From contig OX387186.1 of NCBI GenBank assembly GCA_947561395.2, forward strand, positions 45,155,220-45,219,219: 64,000 nucleotides of DNA. The letters are read 5' to 3'. Numbering within the stretch: the stretch's first letter is position 1; each line of letters starts with the position of its first letter. The translations under genes were made by a program, and so were the position numbers. This stretch comes from Buxus sempervirens (Eukaryota > Streptophyta > Magnoliopsida > Buxales > Buxaceae). The notes beneath the pieces are model-generated. The model did not search any database. It was not told the DNA's origin and saw only the letters and a list, made by a program, of their open reading frames with translations. Shown piece by piece: positions 11,843 through 22,195 of the stretch.

Positions 11843-12967
11843 TGTGCGCACCCGATTTCGGTCGCACGACGAGGCGCACGCAAAATGATGCGTGCCTCGG
11901 GATTTGTTTGGAGTCGCCACTGCCTGATGGGGTGCAGGCAAACACCTGGGTGCCTAAGTTCTTCTACTAAGGCTTGGTCTACGGCTTGGGATTCTAAGTA
12001 GGTTCTCGGTTGCGGTCTGGGGAAGTCCGTAGACACCCCAGTCCACCCCGTCAAGTGACGGATCCCATAAGTTTCCCTGGTTTGAGTCAACTCAGTTGGT
12101 CCCTCATTCACCCGATTCCTAATCCAGCATTCAATTTTGGTTTAAGTCTGGCGGGACCGCCAAAGTGGTGTGGGTCCCTTTACTTGATTTTATCTTTTTA
12201 ATTAAAGTGATGTGAGTCTGATTGGGCGGGCCCCGTTGGAAGGCCCACGGATTCCTTGGTGGGCCAAGTGTGGCCCATATGTCCCCTTGGTGGGCCTCAA
12301 TCTAAACCTGAGAGGCCCTTTGGGCTTTGGTTCAAATGAACTGATTTTTATTTGAAGTTTAAGTTTGATTATTTAAGTGGATTTCCATGCCAAAGCGGGC
12401 CGGGATTGCTTTGTGGGCCCTTGAGCGGGCCCCATAGTCGTTTGCCAAATAATTTGAGATTTATCTTGCTTAAGTTTCCAAATTGGGCCAGGATTTGGGC
12501 TTGGGGCCCTTTACCTGGGCTTGGGCTTGAAAGCCCAAGACTTCCTGAGTCAGGGTTTTGAAACCCTAACCTTAGTTGGTTAATGGGCTTGGTGGGCCCG
12601 ATAAGCCCTGCCCTTGGTCTCGGCCAAACCACGACCTAATTTAAGCATGCATGCCCCACATAGGGCTTGGGTGGGCCTCAAGTGGTCCGGCCCGCCCAGT
12701 TCCTTTGATTATTTTATTTAAGCACAATTCAATGGTTCGGGCTGGGTGGGCCCCGTTGGAGGGCCCACTGGAAATCAAGTCAAACCGGGTGGTCCGGGTC
12801 CCATGTTGGGTTCCCGGGTGACCCGGAAACCCTATTGGCATATTTGGTTCGGTTTGAGAATGTCACCCCACAGTCAGAAATCATGAAATACCCAAAATAT
12901 ACGAAAATCACATACACTGGGTCCAAGGGGTATTTTCGGAATTAAAAAAATATAGGCAATTCGGCCT

Positions 12968-13214
12968 TAAAAGGGTAGGCGCCGACCTCCGGGCGCTAGG
13001 CGCGAGGTCAGCGCAAAGTGGGCGGACCGAAAACAGCGAAAAATCACCCAAAATGAAGTGAGCGCACCAAAAAAATGAAGTGGGCGCGAGCTGAGTGCAT
13101 CCAAATTTAAGTGAGCGCGAGGTGAGCGCATCCAAATTTAAGTGGGCGCGAGGTGAGCGCGAGCTGAACGCATCCAAATTTAAGTGGACGCGAGCTGAGC
13201 GCAAGTGAGCGCAT
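12968..13214. repeat. GC-rich reiterated word block
   Basis: Words such as GCGCGAGCTGAGCGCA, GAGGTGAGCGCA and CATCCAAATTTAAGTGG repeat in shuffled order within about 250 bp. The block is far richer in GC than its surroundings. A smaller related block (GGCGCCCAGCTCAAGGTGAGCGCA) sits at about 13920-13975, just upstream of this copy's TATA box in sense. Confidence 0.7.
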
Positions 13215-14234
13215 ATACCTTGATTCTCTGTTTTTTTGCCCGAACTCCATTTTTAATGGTTTTTAAGCTCTATAATCCATTTTAATGGTTTTTAAGCTCT
13301 GTACTCCCTCCCAGGTGTTCCCCAGACTCCCAAGAGACCTTTGAACACAGCTCACAATTATTCTAATCTAACATATTCTCATCACTTATCAATCAAACCT
13401 CTCTGCAAACCTACAAATCCGAAACAAAACACTGACAGAACATCTAACAACATCTAACAGAACATGAATAAATGAAGAAGGGAATAGGGGGCTTTATCAG
13501 GATACAAAAGATGCAAACATCAGGGATAACATCCTCCCCCCTCGAATCACAGAATCACTGTTACTAAACGAAATAACAGAAAAGAAAATATAGCAATAAA
13601 CTTATTTATTTTGGACCAGAGGCCATCGGGAACATTACTTGGGTGTTTCAACACCTCTCCGAAGTGGGTGAAGCCTCCTTGGAGCACGCGAGCAGCCGCC
13701 AGTGCAACACCTCTCCACGCCCACAGCAAGATCTCCTTCGGGTTTGATCTCCTTCGGGTTCGATGAGGGAGAAGAGGAAGAGAGGAATGGGGGGTCTGCT
13801 TTTTTCTTTGGGGAAGATGATGGTCAAGACCACCTTCGAATGCCTTGGGCCAAAAAAATGTCCAACCCCTTGCAATGAATCCTCGCGCGGCTTTTATAGA
13901 CAAAGACAGAGGGTATCCGCCGAGTTTGGCGCCCAGCTCAAGGTGAGCGCATACCACTTGCCATGTTCGCGCGAGCGACCAAATGATTAAAAATCCATTA
14001 ATGCGGCCGCTCGTTTGGTCGGAAAATTTGAATTTTCGAATTTAGTCCCTGGTTATTTTCAATTTAATCCGATATTCTTGGATTCTTACAGATTTAGTCC
14101 CTGGGATATTTTGAATGTTTGGATATTTACGGATTTGATCCCCGAGATATTTTCCTGCGCAACTTGCCACGTGTGTAGCTTTTTGCCAAGTGCGCAATTT
14201 GCCGGTTTTGCTGCTCGGGAATTTTGTCAGCTCA

Positions 14235-14760
14235 TATTTTCCCCATCTGGACTCCGATCTGGGCAAACTTAGTTGTGTTAGAATCGTATCGGAGCCCTCT
14301 ATCCGATGACCTAGGGGTAGGCCTCCGGATCGGATTTTAGCAGAAAGTCAACTTTTGGCTCTGCTCAAGTTTTACCGCCCGCAGAACCCTCATCCGGACT
14401 CCGATTCCTGCAAACTCAGTTGCGTCAGAACCATGTCGGGATTCTCTATCCAATGATATAGGGGTAGGCCTCCGGATCGGATTTTAGCAGAAAGTCAACT
14501 TTTGGCTCTGCTCAAGTTTGACCGCCCCCAGAACCCTCATCCGGACTCCGATTACTGCAAACTCAGTTGCGTCGGAACCGTGTCGGGATTCTCTATCCAA
14601 TGATATAGAGGTAAGCACCTGGATCGGATTTTAGCAGAAAGTCAACTTTTGGCCCTGCTCAAGTTTGACCGCCCGCAGAACCCTCATCCGGACTCCGATT
14701 CCTGCAAACTCAGTTGCATTGGAACCGTGTCGGGATTCTCTATCCAATGATATAAAGCAA
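14235..14760 (-). repeat. 147-bp tandem repeat, about 3.3 copies
   Basis: The phrase CAGAACCCTCATCCGG starts at 14382, 14529 and 14676, exactly 147 bp apart each time, with a diverged fourth copy upstream. Each unit holds GCAAACTCAGTTGCG and GATCGGATTTTAGCAGAAAG. A related, less regular array lies at 22320-22680 in the sister copy. Confidence 0.9.
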
Positions 14761-14874
14761 GGTGGCCAAATTTCTCTTGATCAAAAGGTCAACTTTTTGT
14801 CCCCTCAGGGTTTGACTTTCTGCCAGGGTTTTCATTGTCAGCAATTCCAGGGGTGCAAAAATAAGGTGCTTACA

Positions 14875-15078
14875 GGTACCTTAGGTAATACTAGGGGGTA
14901 CTTTAATGTTATTCGAGAGGGTACCTTGGGTACACTTTGGAGGTTCTTTAAGTATTCTTAGGAAATACTTTAGGTACACTTGAAAGGTACCTTGGGTATT
15001 CTTAGGAGGTACTTTTGGTATACTTGGGAGGGTGTACATTGGGTTTACTTGGGGGTGTGCTCTAGGTGTACTTGGCCC
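14875..15078 (+). repeat. GGTACC-rich minisatellite, right part
   Basis: This continues the array at 11313-11842 after the inserted LTR, with GGTACCTTAGGTAATAC, GGGTACTTTA and GGTACCTTGGGTA units that grow more degenerate rightward and stop near 15078. Confidence 0.8.
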
Positions 15079-15162
15079 AAATTGAAGGTTCAAGAATAAT
15101 CTAGAAGTGTTGCAATTTGAGTTTGGGTTCAAAACAAAAAATCTGGAAATTTTGAACTGGAT

Positions 15163-15191
15163 ACGCGAACGTTAAAGTTAGACGTTCGAGC
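15163..15191. repeat. Hairpin in family X LTR
   Basis: Inverted arms GAACGT and ACGTTC, extended by CGC/GCG at the outside with a one-base irregularity, flank a short AT-rich loop. It lies near the start (in sense) of the family X element that ends at 15531. Confidence 0.5.
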
Positions 15192-17534
15192 GTTAAACCT
15201 TTATCAAATGGTTTCTACTGGATTTAGCTCAATGCGCGATTCAAGGTTCGCACATCTAGGTTAATTTTCACATTTAACTTCACTTTTTTAGAATTTGATT
15301 TCCAATTCACTAGAGCTAATCGAAGGATATCTTAGCCAATTGAAATTGAGAATAGCATTAACTAAGCTTACCTTAATAACCTTCAATAAAGTTCAATTTG
15401 ATTTCCCCAGATCCTCAAGCATGATCCACATCTATTTCACATTCATAACACAAACACTTAATTAGTCTAATAATCCCACTTTAGATAATTTAACTTAATA
15501 ATTAAGATATAATCAGGGTCAGGGTTTTACATATATGAAATCTTAAACCTTATTTCAAATACCTAAAACTACTCTTTAGCCATAAAACATGAAAAGAGGG
15601 TTAGGGGAAAGGACCAAGGGATGGATCCTAGTGCTAGAACCCTTATCCTCTTTTTATTTTGATCTTGATGATGTTAAATTTGCCTTGGTTGTTGTCCTAT
15701 ATATTTTAATTTTACCTTGGAAGGACTTCATAATATCTAGATCTATTCATGATCTCAGATCTTAAGCCTCTCCATAGAATTGAGATTTCTATGCATGTTT
15801 GTTTTTTCACACTCAAATATAGACTCAGTAACATGTATGGTTTTCTTCAATCTAGGCAAAAACCTCAGATCAACCATACTCCATATGGCCAGATTTGAGG
15901 ATTAGGCCTTATAATAACATTTCAAGCCCTCTGATATCCTTTGAAATAAGAATTGGTCTAATGGAGAAGGTCTTGTAGCCCAATCTCCATGGATAATGTT
16001 TGAATATTGATTTGAAGTCAAATTTGGTTTAGGCTCCTTTCCTTTTAAGGATATTTGAGCCAATCATGGTCCTACATATTTCTAAAGTTTTTTTTTTCAA
16101 CTTCTTTTTTGTAGTTTTGAGTTTGATTTGTGAGGATCCATGCTCAGGTCCTAGCAATTTTATGTGAGTTGTTAACATATTTTCTTCAATCTGGATTGTA
16201 CTTGAATATTTACTTGAAGAACTCATATCTTCATCATTCGGATAAATTTTTGAGTGATTCTAGTTATATGAAAGGTATAAATGCCTACAATAATCTTGTT
16301 AATTTTCTTGGTTTTTTTTAACCAAGCTTCTCCTATACTTGATTGAAGGATGACAGGTTAGCAAAACATCAATTGCAAGACCTATCACTTCAAATAAGCA
16401 TAGCTAATTCATTTGGAGTTCAGTTTATGTAATTCAAGTTTTTAACTCTTTGTTTATGAGTCTACTTTCAAATGAAATTGATTTGAAATGATTTGAATTC
16501 ATAGTGAAGGCTGAGGAGCTAATTGACCTTGTGCTGATCTCACAACTCTCATGTAGATGAACTCTTGTATGAGGCCTATGCCATCTGAAAGAGAGTTCAT
16601 CCTACTCCATTCGAGCCAATTTTTGGGGATAAATGTAGAGTGGATCTCAACAAATAAACTTAAGAAATAGGCCTAGTCTGCATTTTCACTGTTGTAATAC
16701 CAGTCACTTCAATCAAGCATATCTCATTTGTTTGTAATCATTTTTAAATGAATTTTTATAATGTTTTCATCATCAAATGAGCTTGAGAATGGCATGGTTT
16801 CAAGTATTTTGGATTTGATTTGAGAGTGTTATGCTTGATTGAGTTAGTGCTACTCAAATAGCAGTTTTCTAACTCAAATTTGGGCATGTTTTTTTTTAAA
16901 GTTTATTTTGATTTTTAATTAAACCAAAGAGTCTTAAAGGTGATGTATACATAAATAGAATCCAAATTAATTTGGATGATCTCTATAAAGAATCATACAT
17001 ATACATATGTTCTTTTTGTTGTTTCAATTTGTATGTTATATTTGCAAGCAATTTTTAAAGTGATGAAAAGTGTGGCAACCACCTTTAAGTTGATGAGTAG
17101 GGGTGCCTAACACTTTTACTTACTCATGACCTAACCCCCTTACCCAAAATCTGGTATAGACCTATACTTGAGCCTAATTTGGCTCATTCTCATGATTTTT
17201 GCACACGTTTGTGACATCCACACCTAGACCCCTTGGATGGTGGCGACTCCAATTATTTTCTAAGTCTCGTATAAGACACCTGAAGTTGAGTGATTCCTCA
17301 ATAGTTTTATACCAAACCTGTCCAAAAATTTTTTGAGCTTTTAAAAATCAATTCCAGCCCGGTCCTATGGTCAATCATTGCATAACTGAGTCCTATCTAA
17401 AAACGGGTTGGTCACCTCAGGTCGGGTGGATCACCTCACCAATGAGCACCCTTACAAATTATCTATAATTAATAGTTAATATATATCAAAAAGTTCTACT
17501 AAAGCATGCTTCGAGCCCAAACATGCATGGCATA

Positions 17535-17760
17535 ATAGCTTGGTTTGGTTTTTTCTTCATTTTGGTTTGATTAGTGTTTAAAAAAATAAAAAACTAAATT
17601 AATTTGGTTTAGTTTACGGTTAAGAATGATATTAAACCAAACAAAATCGAAACCCAAACCTATTTAAACCAAAACCCAAACCTATTTAAACCAAAATCTA
17701 TACAACCTAATTCCTATTGTTTAACAAACCAAACAGTGGTATGATTAAACCAAGTTGGTT
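17535..17760. repeat. AACCAAACC-type dispersed repeat
   Basis: The stretch is rich in TTTGGTTTGATTAG, AATTTGGTTTAGTTT, AACCCAAACCTATTTAAACC and AACCAAACAG words and includes a short direct duplication (AAACCCAAACCTATTTAAACC-like units). It is similar in style to 598-1205. No gene is seen in 17458-17914. Confidence 0.45.
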
Positions 17761-17914
17761 GAACCAACTGGTATAAAGGACCAAAATGAGGAAAGGAATG
17801 ACTCTCTATTATCCTCTTCCAAGAAAGGGAAGCCCGGGCCTTAACTTTTACAATAGCTTCGTCATGGATCTTCGCTTCTTTATTAGCGAGATACATGAGT
17901 CAGCCCTCTCTTTA

Positions 17915-18108
17915 CAATCAATTTCCTCTCTAACCATTTCCTTAGACCATCTCTCAAACCTAGGCTCATCTTGCGACACACGTCCAGTGTCATCTACCCG
18001 TTAATTTTTCATGTTACAAGCCTCCGTTAGTTTGACCCGGTTCATTTTTGTTCACAATGCCATCTCGAGTTCTCCAAGATGGGTTATCTTCAAACCCATT
18101 TTCATCCT
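17915..18108 (+). repeat. Left terminal inverted repeat of the FAR1-type MULE
   Basis: This arm matches the complement of 36072-36263 over its length with scattered differences, including CCTAGGCTCAT, CGACAC, CTACCCGTTAATTTTTCA and CAAACCCATTTTC blocks. Confidence 0.8.
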
Positions 18109-18467
18109 GAATGAGCACGAAAATGAATATGGATTTTGGGAACAAAAAGGGGTCCCCGCCCCCTAGTTTTGTCTACAGTTGCCCCCTTCGGAAGCTTGTC
18201 TATAGTCTATTGTATACCGTAACAAGCTCCAAGCTACCGAATACTGTCTACAGTGGCCCCCTTCTGAAGCCATCAAAACAATCTGTGGAACATCGACGAC
18301 TAGATGACGTGGAGTCGGAGGCAACTCTGAAGAAGGTATTGTTGCTTGTTTTCTTTCCTTTCTCTCTATCTCTCTCGTTCATATTTCTGTTTTGGCCGTT
18401 AGATTATTTATATGGCGTGCATTTCATGTTTGATAAAATGCTTATTAGAAGCATTAGATGCTTCTAT
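18109..18467 (+). other. MULE interior, non-coding left part
   Basis: It contains two related GTCTACAGTTGCCCCCTTC / GTCTACAGTGGCCCCCTTC units about 70 bp apart. A 127-codon open frame crosses the segment but shows no domain and ends at the LTR junction. The MULE interior resumes at 25471. Confidence 0.4.
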
Positions 18468-21199
18468 TGTGAGACCCCGTATCTTCTAATATAGTCTAAT
18501 TATTTAGCTTATTGTTAATTGGGATTATTAAACTAATTAACTGTGTTATGAAGGTGAAGGTGAGGCGAGCAACATTGAGAATTTGGGAGCTTCTGTCCAA
18601 TAGCAAGTTAATATTGGAATGAGGTAAGTGATTGAGTGGTTAAATTGTATATTTAAGCCACTTGTTGAGGTGAAAAATACAAAAAAAATCCTTTAATAAT
18701 TGCTTAATCATTCATTGATTTTTGTTCATGGCCTAAGCATTGAATTAAATTTTTATTGAGCCTTTTAGGCTTAATTGTGCATGGGAAGTGTGCTTAATGT
18801 GAAATGGATTTACTTGAGAACTTTCTAATTTAATTTTGGGTAAAGAAGTGTCTTTGCATCAATTTGAGAATATTTTGAGATTAGGCATGGGTTAAATGAG
18901 CTAAATTCTGATTTGGATTTTAAATCAGATGCAACAAATTGCATAAGCTTGCATTGCCATCTCATGTGAACATTTAACTTTGGTTAATTACCTTATTGTC
19001 CCTAACTTACTAATTGGATTTATTTTGTTTGCAGGGACAAAATGGGAAATAAAAAATTCAAGTGGCTTGGTGCTAAGTAGGCCAATGACCTGTCAAGGCC
19101 GTTGGAGATCAGCGAATGAGAGAGGAGCGTTTGAGGAGGAATATTCGGAGGAGATTGAAGAGAGCAGGGTCATTCAAGAAGGGAGTATTCAGCACTGAGT
19201 GGTGGGGGGTTGGATTGAAGAGGGGAGAGAGTTTTTTTTTCATTTTCTGTGGCTGGAACAGAGGGAAAGCAGTTCATTTTTCTTCTTCATTTTTTCTGCA
19301 TGCATTGCATTTTCCATTCTCTATACTCTTGAAATTTCTGGATTGGACAATTGGTGCGAACTCTTCATCACTCAAATAGGAGAATGATTTGGATGGTTCA
19401 AGCACAGGAAACTAGAGTTGTGGTTTGGACGAACAGAGCTTGGAGAGGGAGTTTTTCTTTGGCTTCTGTATTTTTCCATTTAGTTTTCTATTCAGTGTCT
19501 TCTTACTCTTGAGTTAGCTTTAGAGATACAACATTAATCATTTCCAAGGCGTTTTCTCATAATTCATGATCAGAGAACACAATGGACGAATTAGGGAGTT
19601 TCTGTTTGCTTACAATTTCTGATTTCTTTTTTCTGTCGACAAGAAGATTTCCTTCTCAGTAAATCTCTTTTGTTGTTTAAATTTTAGTTGTCTCATTAGT
19701 TCCAGTGGATCGATTTCAATTTCTGTTTCGATTGTGCATGTTCGGAGAATTTGAATGGATCAGTGTCTGTTTACTTCAGAATTTCATTCTTTGTTTTCTG
19801 TTTAATCTCTTATTGAATTAATGGAATCTGTCATGGCTAAATGGATCATGTCCAGCACCATGTGTGAGTAAATAAATCCCTGAGCTCAGGTGGAGCTCTG
19901 AATTGGATATGTATCTTCTTCTTCTTTTTAGTCATCCTCATGTTGGTTTTGTGTTGAAGGCTTTAAAAATTGTAGAGCAAGTTCTTATTATTTTTGAAAG
20001 GAGATCTCCAACAAACCTTGATTCGCTGTCGACAATAGGCACAGCGGATGCTTGAGTTATGAATTGGGTTTTTCTATCTAAAAGTTCATTCCAGATTTGT
20101 TTTGCAATTTCCTTAAGCAACTTTATCTTAATTACAGTTTGGGTTGCATTGTTTAAGCATCCAATTATCAATCTCATGACTGAGTTGGTAATTGAAGAAG
20201 AGAGGATTTAAGAGGAAGAGAGATACAGTCCATGTTTGAGCAAAACCTCTAGCTCAGGTGTTTGATTAACTTGTCCTTAGAACTTTTTACCTTCATCTAG
20301 GTTACTCCTTGCAATTTAATATATGTTTCTTTTATTTCTTGTTAATTGACTCAACTTTTTTTTTACTCTTTTTCTATCCCTAAAATCTGATTTGGAGTTT
20401 AGTTTACCTTGATTAATTTTGCTTTTAGAATTAAGACTAGTTTAGTTTAATTTCAAAGTATAGGCATCAATTTGTCACTTAGCTTATATAGGTCCAGTCT
20501 TGTTTTATTCTTTGACTCTCTAGCATCTTCAATTTTTAATTTCTGAGTTACTTCTAACAACCATGTCCCTGAGGAAAATGACCTTGGGACTCACCCTTGT
20601 ATAATTGATAAGCTTCTGAACTTGGAAGTAATTTTTGCAGCATCTTTGCGAGCTCATCAGTAAGCTCGGCTAAGGTTACTTCACATTATCAAGTATTAGT
20701 TGGTTTATGGTACTTAGGTTTATTTGAAGTAAATTAATGTAAAGATTGTGTTTGATAAGAATAGGGTAAAGTGAAGAGGGGGCAATTTAGTAAAAAGGGG
20801 CAAAAGGAGTTAATGTCTTAACCTCCAAAATCGATTAAGGGCAAAATCTCTCTTTGCCTAATACGCGAAGGATGAAAGAGAAGAGCTTACGGTCTGCACA
20901 ACGAGGAAGAAGAAGAAAAAGTGGAGAAGGGGAAAGCTTTAGCTTTGGATTTGCGAATCTCCAGGTAAGTAGCACCTTTCTACTTCCTGTTTGCGAAGAA
21001 ATTTCAGTTTAAACAAATAATTCATGTTCGTTTGGTTTCATACAACATTTTTGCAGTTTAGACGATTGATTTGAGTTGGGGAATGTATATGGTATAAATG
21101 TTGTTGGGTTTTGATCCTAGAGTGTTTAGTGATGTTTGTTAAGAGTTTGGGATGGAATATAGCAAGTTTAGTAGTTAGATTTGGGGAAAAATGGAGTTC

Positions 21200-21365
21200 A
21201 GAACGATAGGTTTTCTGATCGTTCACCTTGGTCGCTTAGGCAACTAATGTAGCTAATTTGAATAGGGGGCGCCTAGCATGGTCGCCTAGGCCATGCGCTA
21301 GGCACCCATGTGAACCAAACAACAAGGGGCGCCCAGCAAGGTCAGACCTGCCAAGCGCCCAACTC
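21200..21365. repeat. Inverted-word block in the family X LTR
   Basis: A hairpin GAACGAT/ATCGTTC spans 21201-21224. It is followed by GC-rich words GGTCGCTTAGG, GGGGCGCCTAGCATGGTC, GCCTAGGCCATGCGCTAGGC and GGGGCGCCCAGCAAGG. The block is much richer in GC than the AT-rich sequence around it. Confidence 0.6.
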
Positions 21366-22195
21366 ACAGGAAATGCAATTTTGGGTGTTTTGAGTAGGGT
21401 TTCGGTACAGAATGCGTTCTTATCGAATTTAATCCATGTATGAACCATTTTTTGTGCTTAGAGACTTCTTCTACTTAGTTTATTTGGGAATTTAATATAA
21501 TCGGATTTGTGATTACGTTCTTTTTTAAATTGGTTTTGATTTGGAATTTTAAGGAAATTGGATTCTTTAAAAGTGAATTTATGGGCTTGTAAAACGTGTT
21601 GAGTTATGTGATTAGAGAATGAAATTGAGGCTTCCTGTAAATTTGAAAAGACTGTATGCCTATGGTATCCCGAAAGGCAGTATGGCCTAGGTAATTATCG
21701 AAAGTGAACAATGAGGTTCACTTGGTTTTGGTTTGTACCTTGGGGCAGACGGTTCCCTTATGAGTTTTGTTTTAGTAAAATGTTTTGAGTGGTTATTTAT
21801 GAGTTTATACGAGTCTAGTGGGCTTAGAGATGGCTGCGGATCCATAATCAACCTAGTCAGTGTATTAGTGATGGCTTGTCGAGTTAACACCTGGGCCATA
21901 CCTGCATTCCATCGTGTGGGATCGGTGAGGCCTTCTTGTGGGATAGATTGAGCTGTGGCAACCCGTTCCGCCGTGTGGGATCGGCGAGGTCTTAGCGTGT
22001 GTGAGTGTGTATGCGTGTGTTATGGTTATATGGATGGATGGTTGCAGTTGACTGGGTTGTCTCTTGCCAGCCCATGCGTGAGTGATCCACTCAGGGTGAT
22101 GACCGTGATCTGGCTTCTACCTGCGAGTCGTGAGGTGGCATTCTAGTTGAGGGTGGTTATCTCGATTTACAGACACACTAATCCACGAGTCCTAC

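Larger units (their letters stand above)
11843..14874 (-). mobile_element. LTR of family Y (solo LTR), in the minisatellite
   Basis: On the minus strand the 3032-bp element starts TGTAAGCACCTTATTTTTGC and ends CGGGTGCGCACA. The 5-bp duplication GGTAC flanks it (11838-11842, 14875-14879); in a GGTACC array this match is weaker evidence than usual. It shares with the copies at 22196-24835 and 28393-31766 the GGCAGTGGCGACT phrase near its end and a repeated block containing GCAACTGAGTTTGC in sense. A TATA box (TCTATAAAAG) lies at 13891-13900 on the minus strand. There is no protein frame. Confidence 0.85.
3063..15531 (-). mobile_element. LTR element of family X (solo LTR or LARD-like), with two nested insertions
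   Basis: Read on the minus strand the element starts TGTAAAACCCTG (15531) and ends GGGGCATTACA (3063), TG...CA termini. A 5-bp target duplication TATAT flanks it (3058-3062 and 15532-15536). Its own sequence is about 3.7 kb; the rest is the MULE at 3341-9035 and the LTR at 11843-14874. Both ends are related to the plus-strand copy at 18468-25465: the start block with an ATTATTA(G/A)ACTAATTAA phrase and the end block TGATAGGGCAGA(T/C)CCGG. No transposon protein frame is found, so it is a solo LTR or a large non-autonomous derivative. Confidence 0.8.
2221..17457 (+). mobile_element. Outer LTR-like element (TGTAGACAC...CTTACA), split by nested insertions
   Basis: The element starts TGTAGACACACC at 2221 and ends CCCTTACA at 17457. 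Only 2221-3062 and 15532-17457 (about 2.8 kb) belong to it; the rest is a nested insertion. It matches in layout the LTR at 31767-33503: the same start, a TATAAATAG box (2837-2845), a block around 15590-15630 with an agggttaggggaaagga phrase that recurs near 32435, and a TGGTGGCGACTCC phrase near 17240 that recurs near 33360. It has no coding frame. No 5-bp target duplication is evident (CCAAG left, AATTA right), so it may be a solo LTR with altered flanks or a remnant of a larger element. Confidence 0.6.

Noticed and set aside
11745..12111. Overlapping open frames on both strands around the minisatellite and LTR start
   Set aside because: They translate repeat units and the LTR end, show no domain and overlap one another in several frames.
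12352..13204. Several 60-100-codon frames in the GC-richer part of the family Y LTR
   Set aside because: They result from local GC content and word repeats; no conserved motif is seen and equivalents are missing in the sister LTRs.
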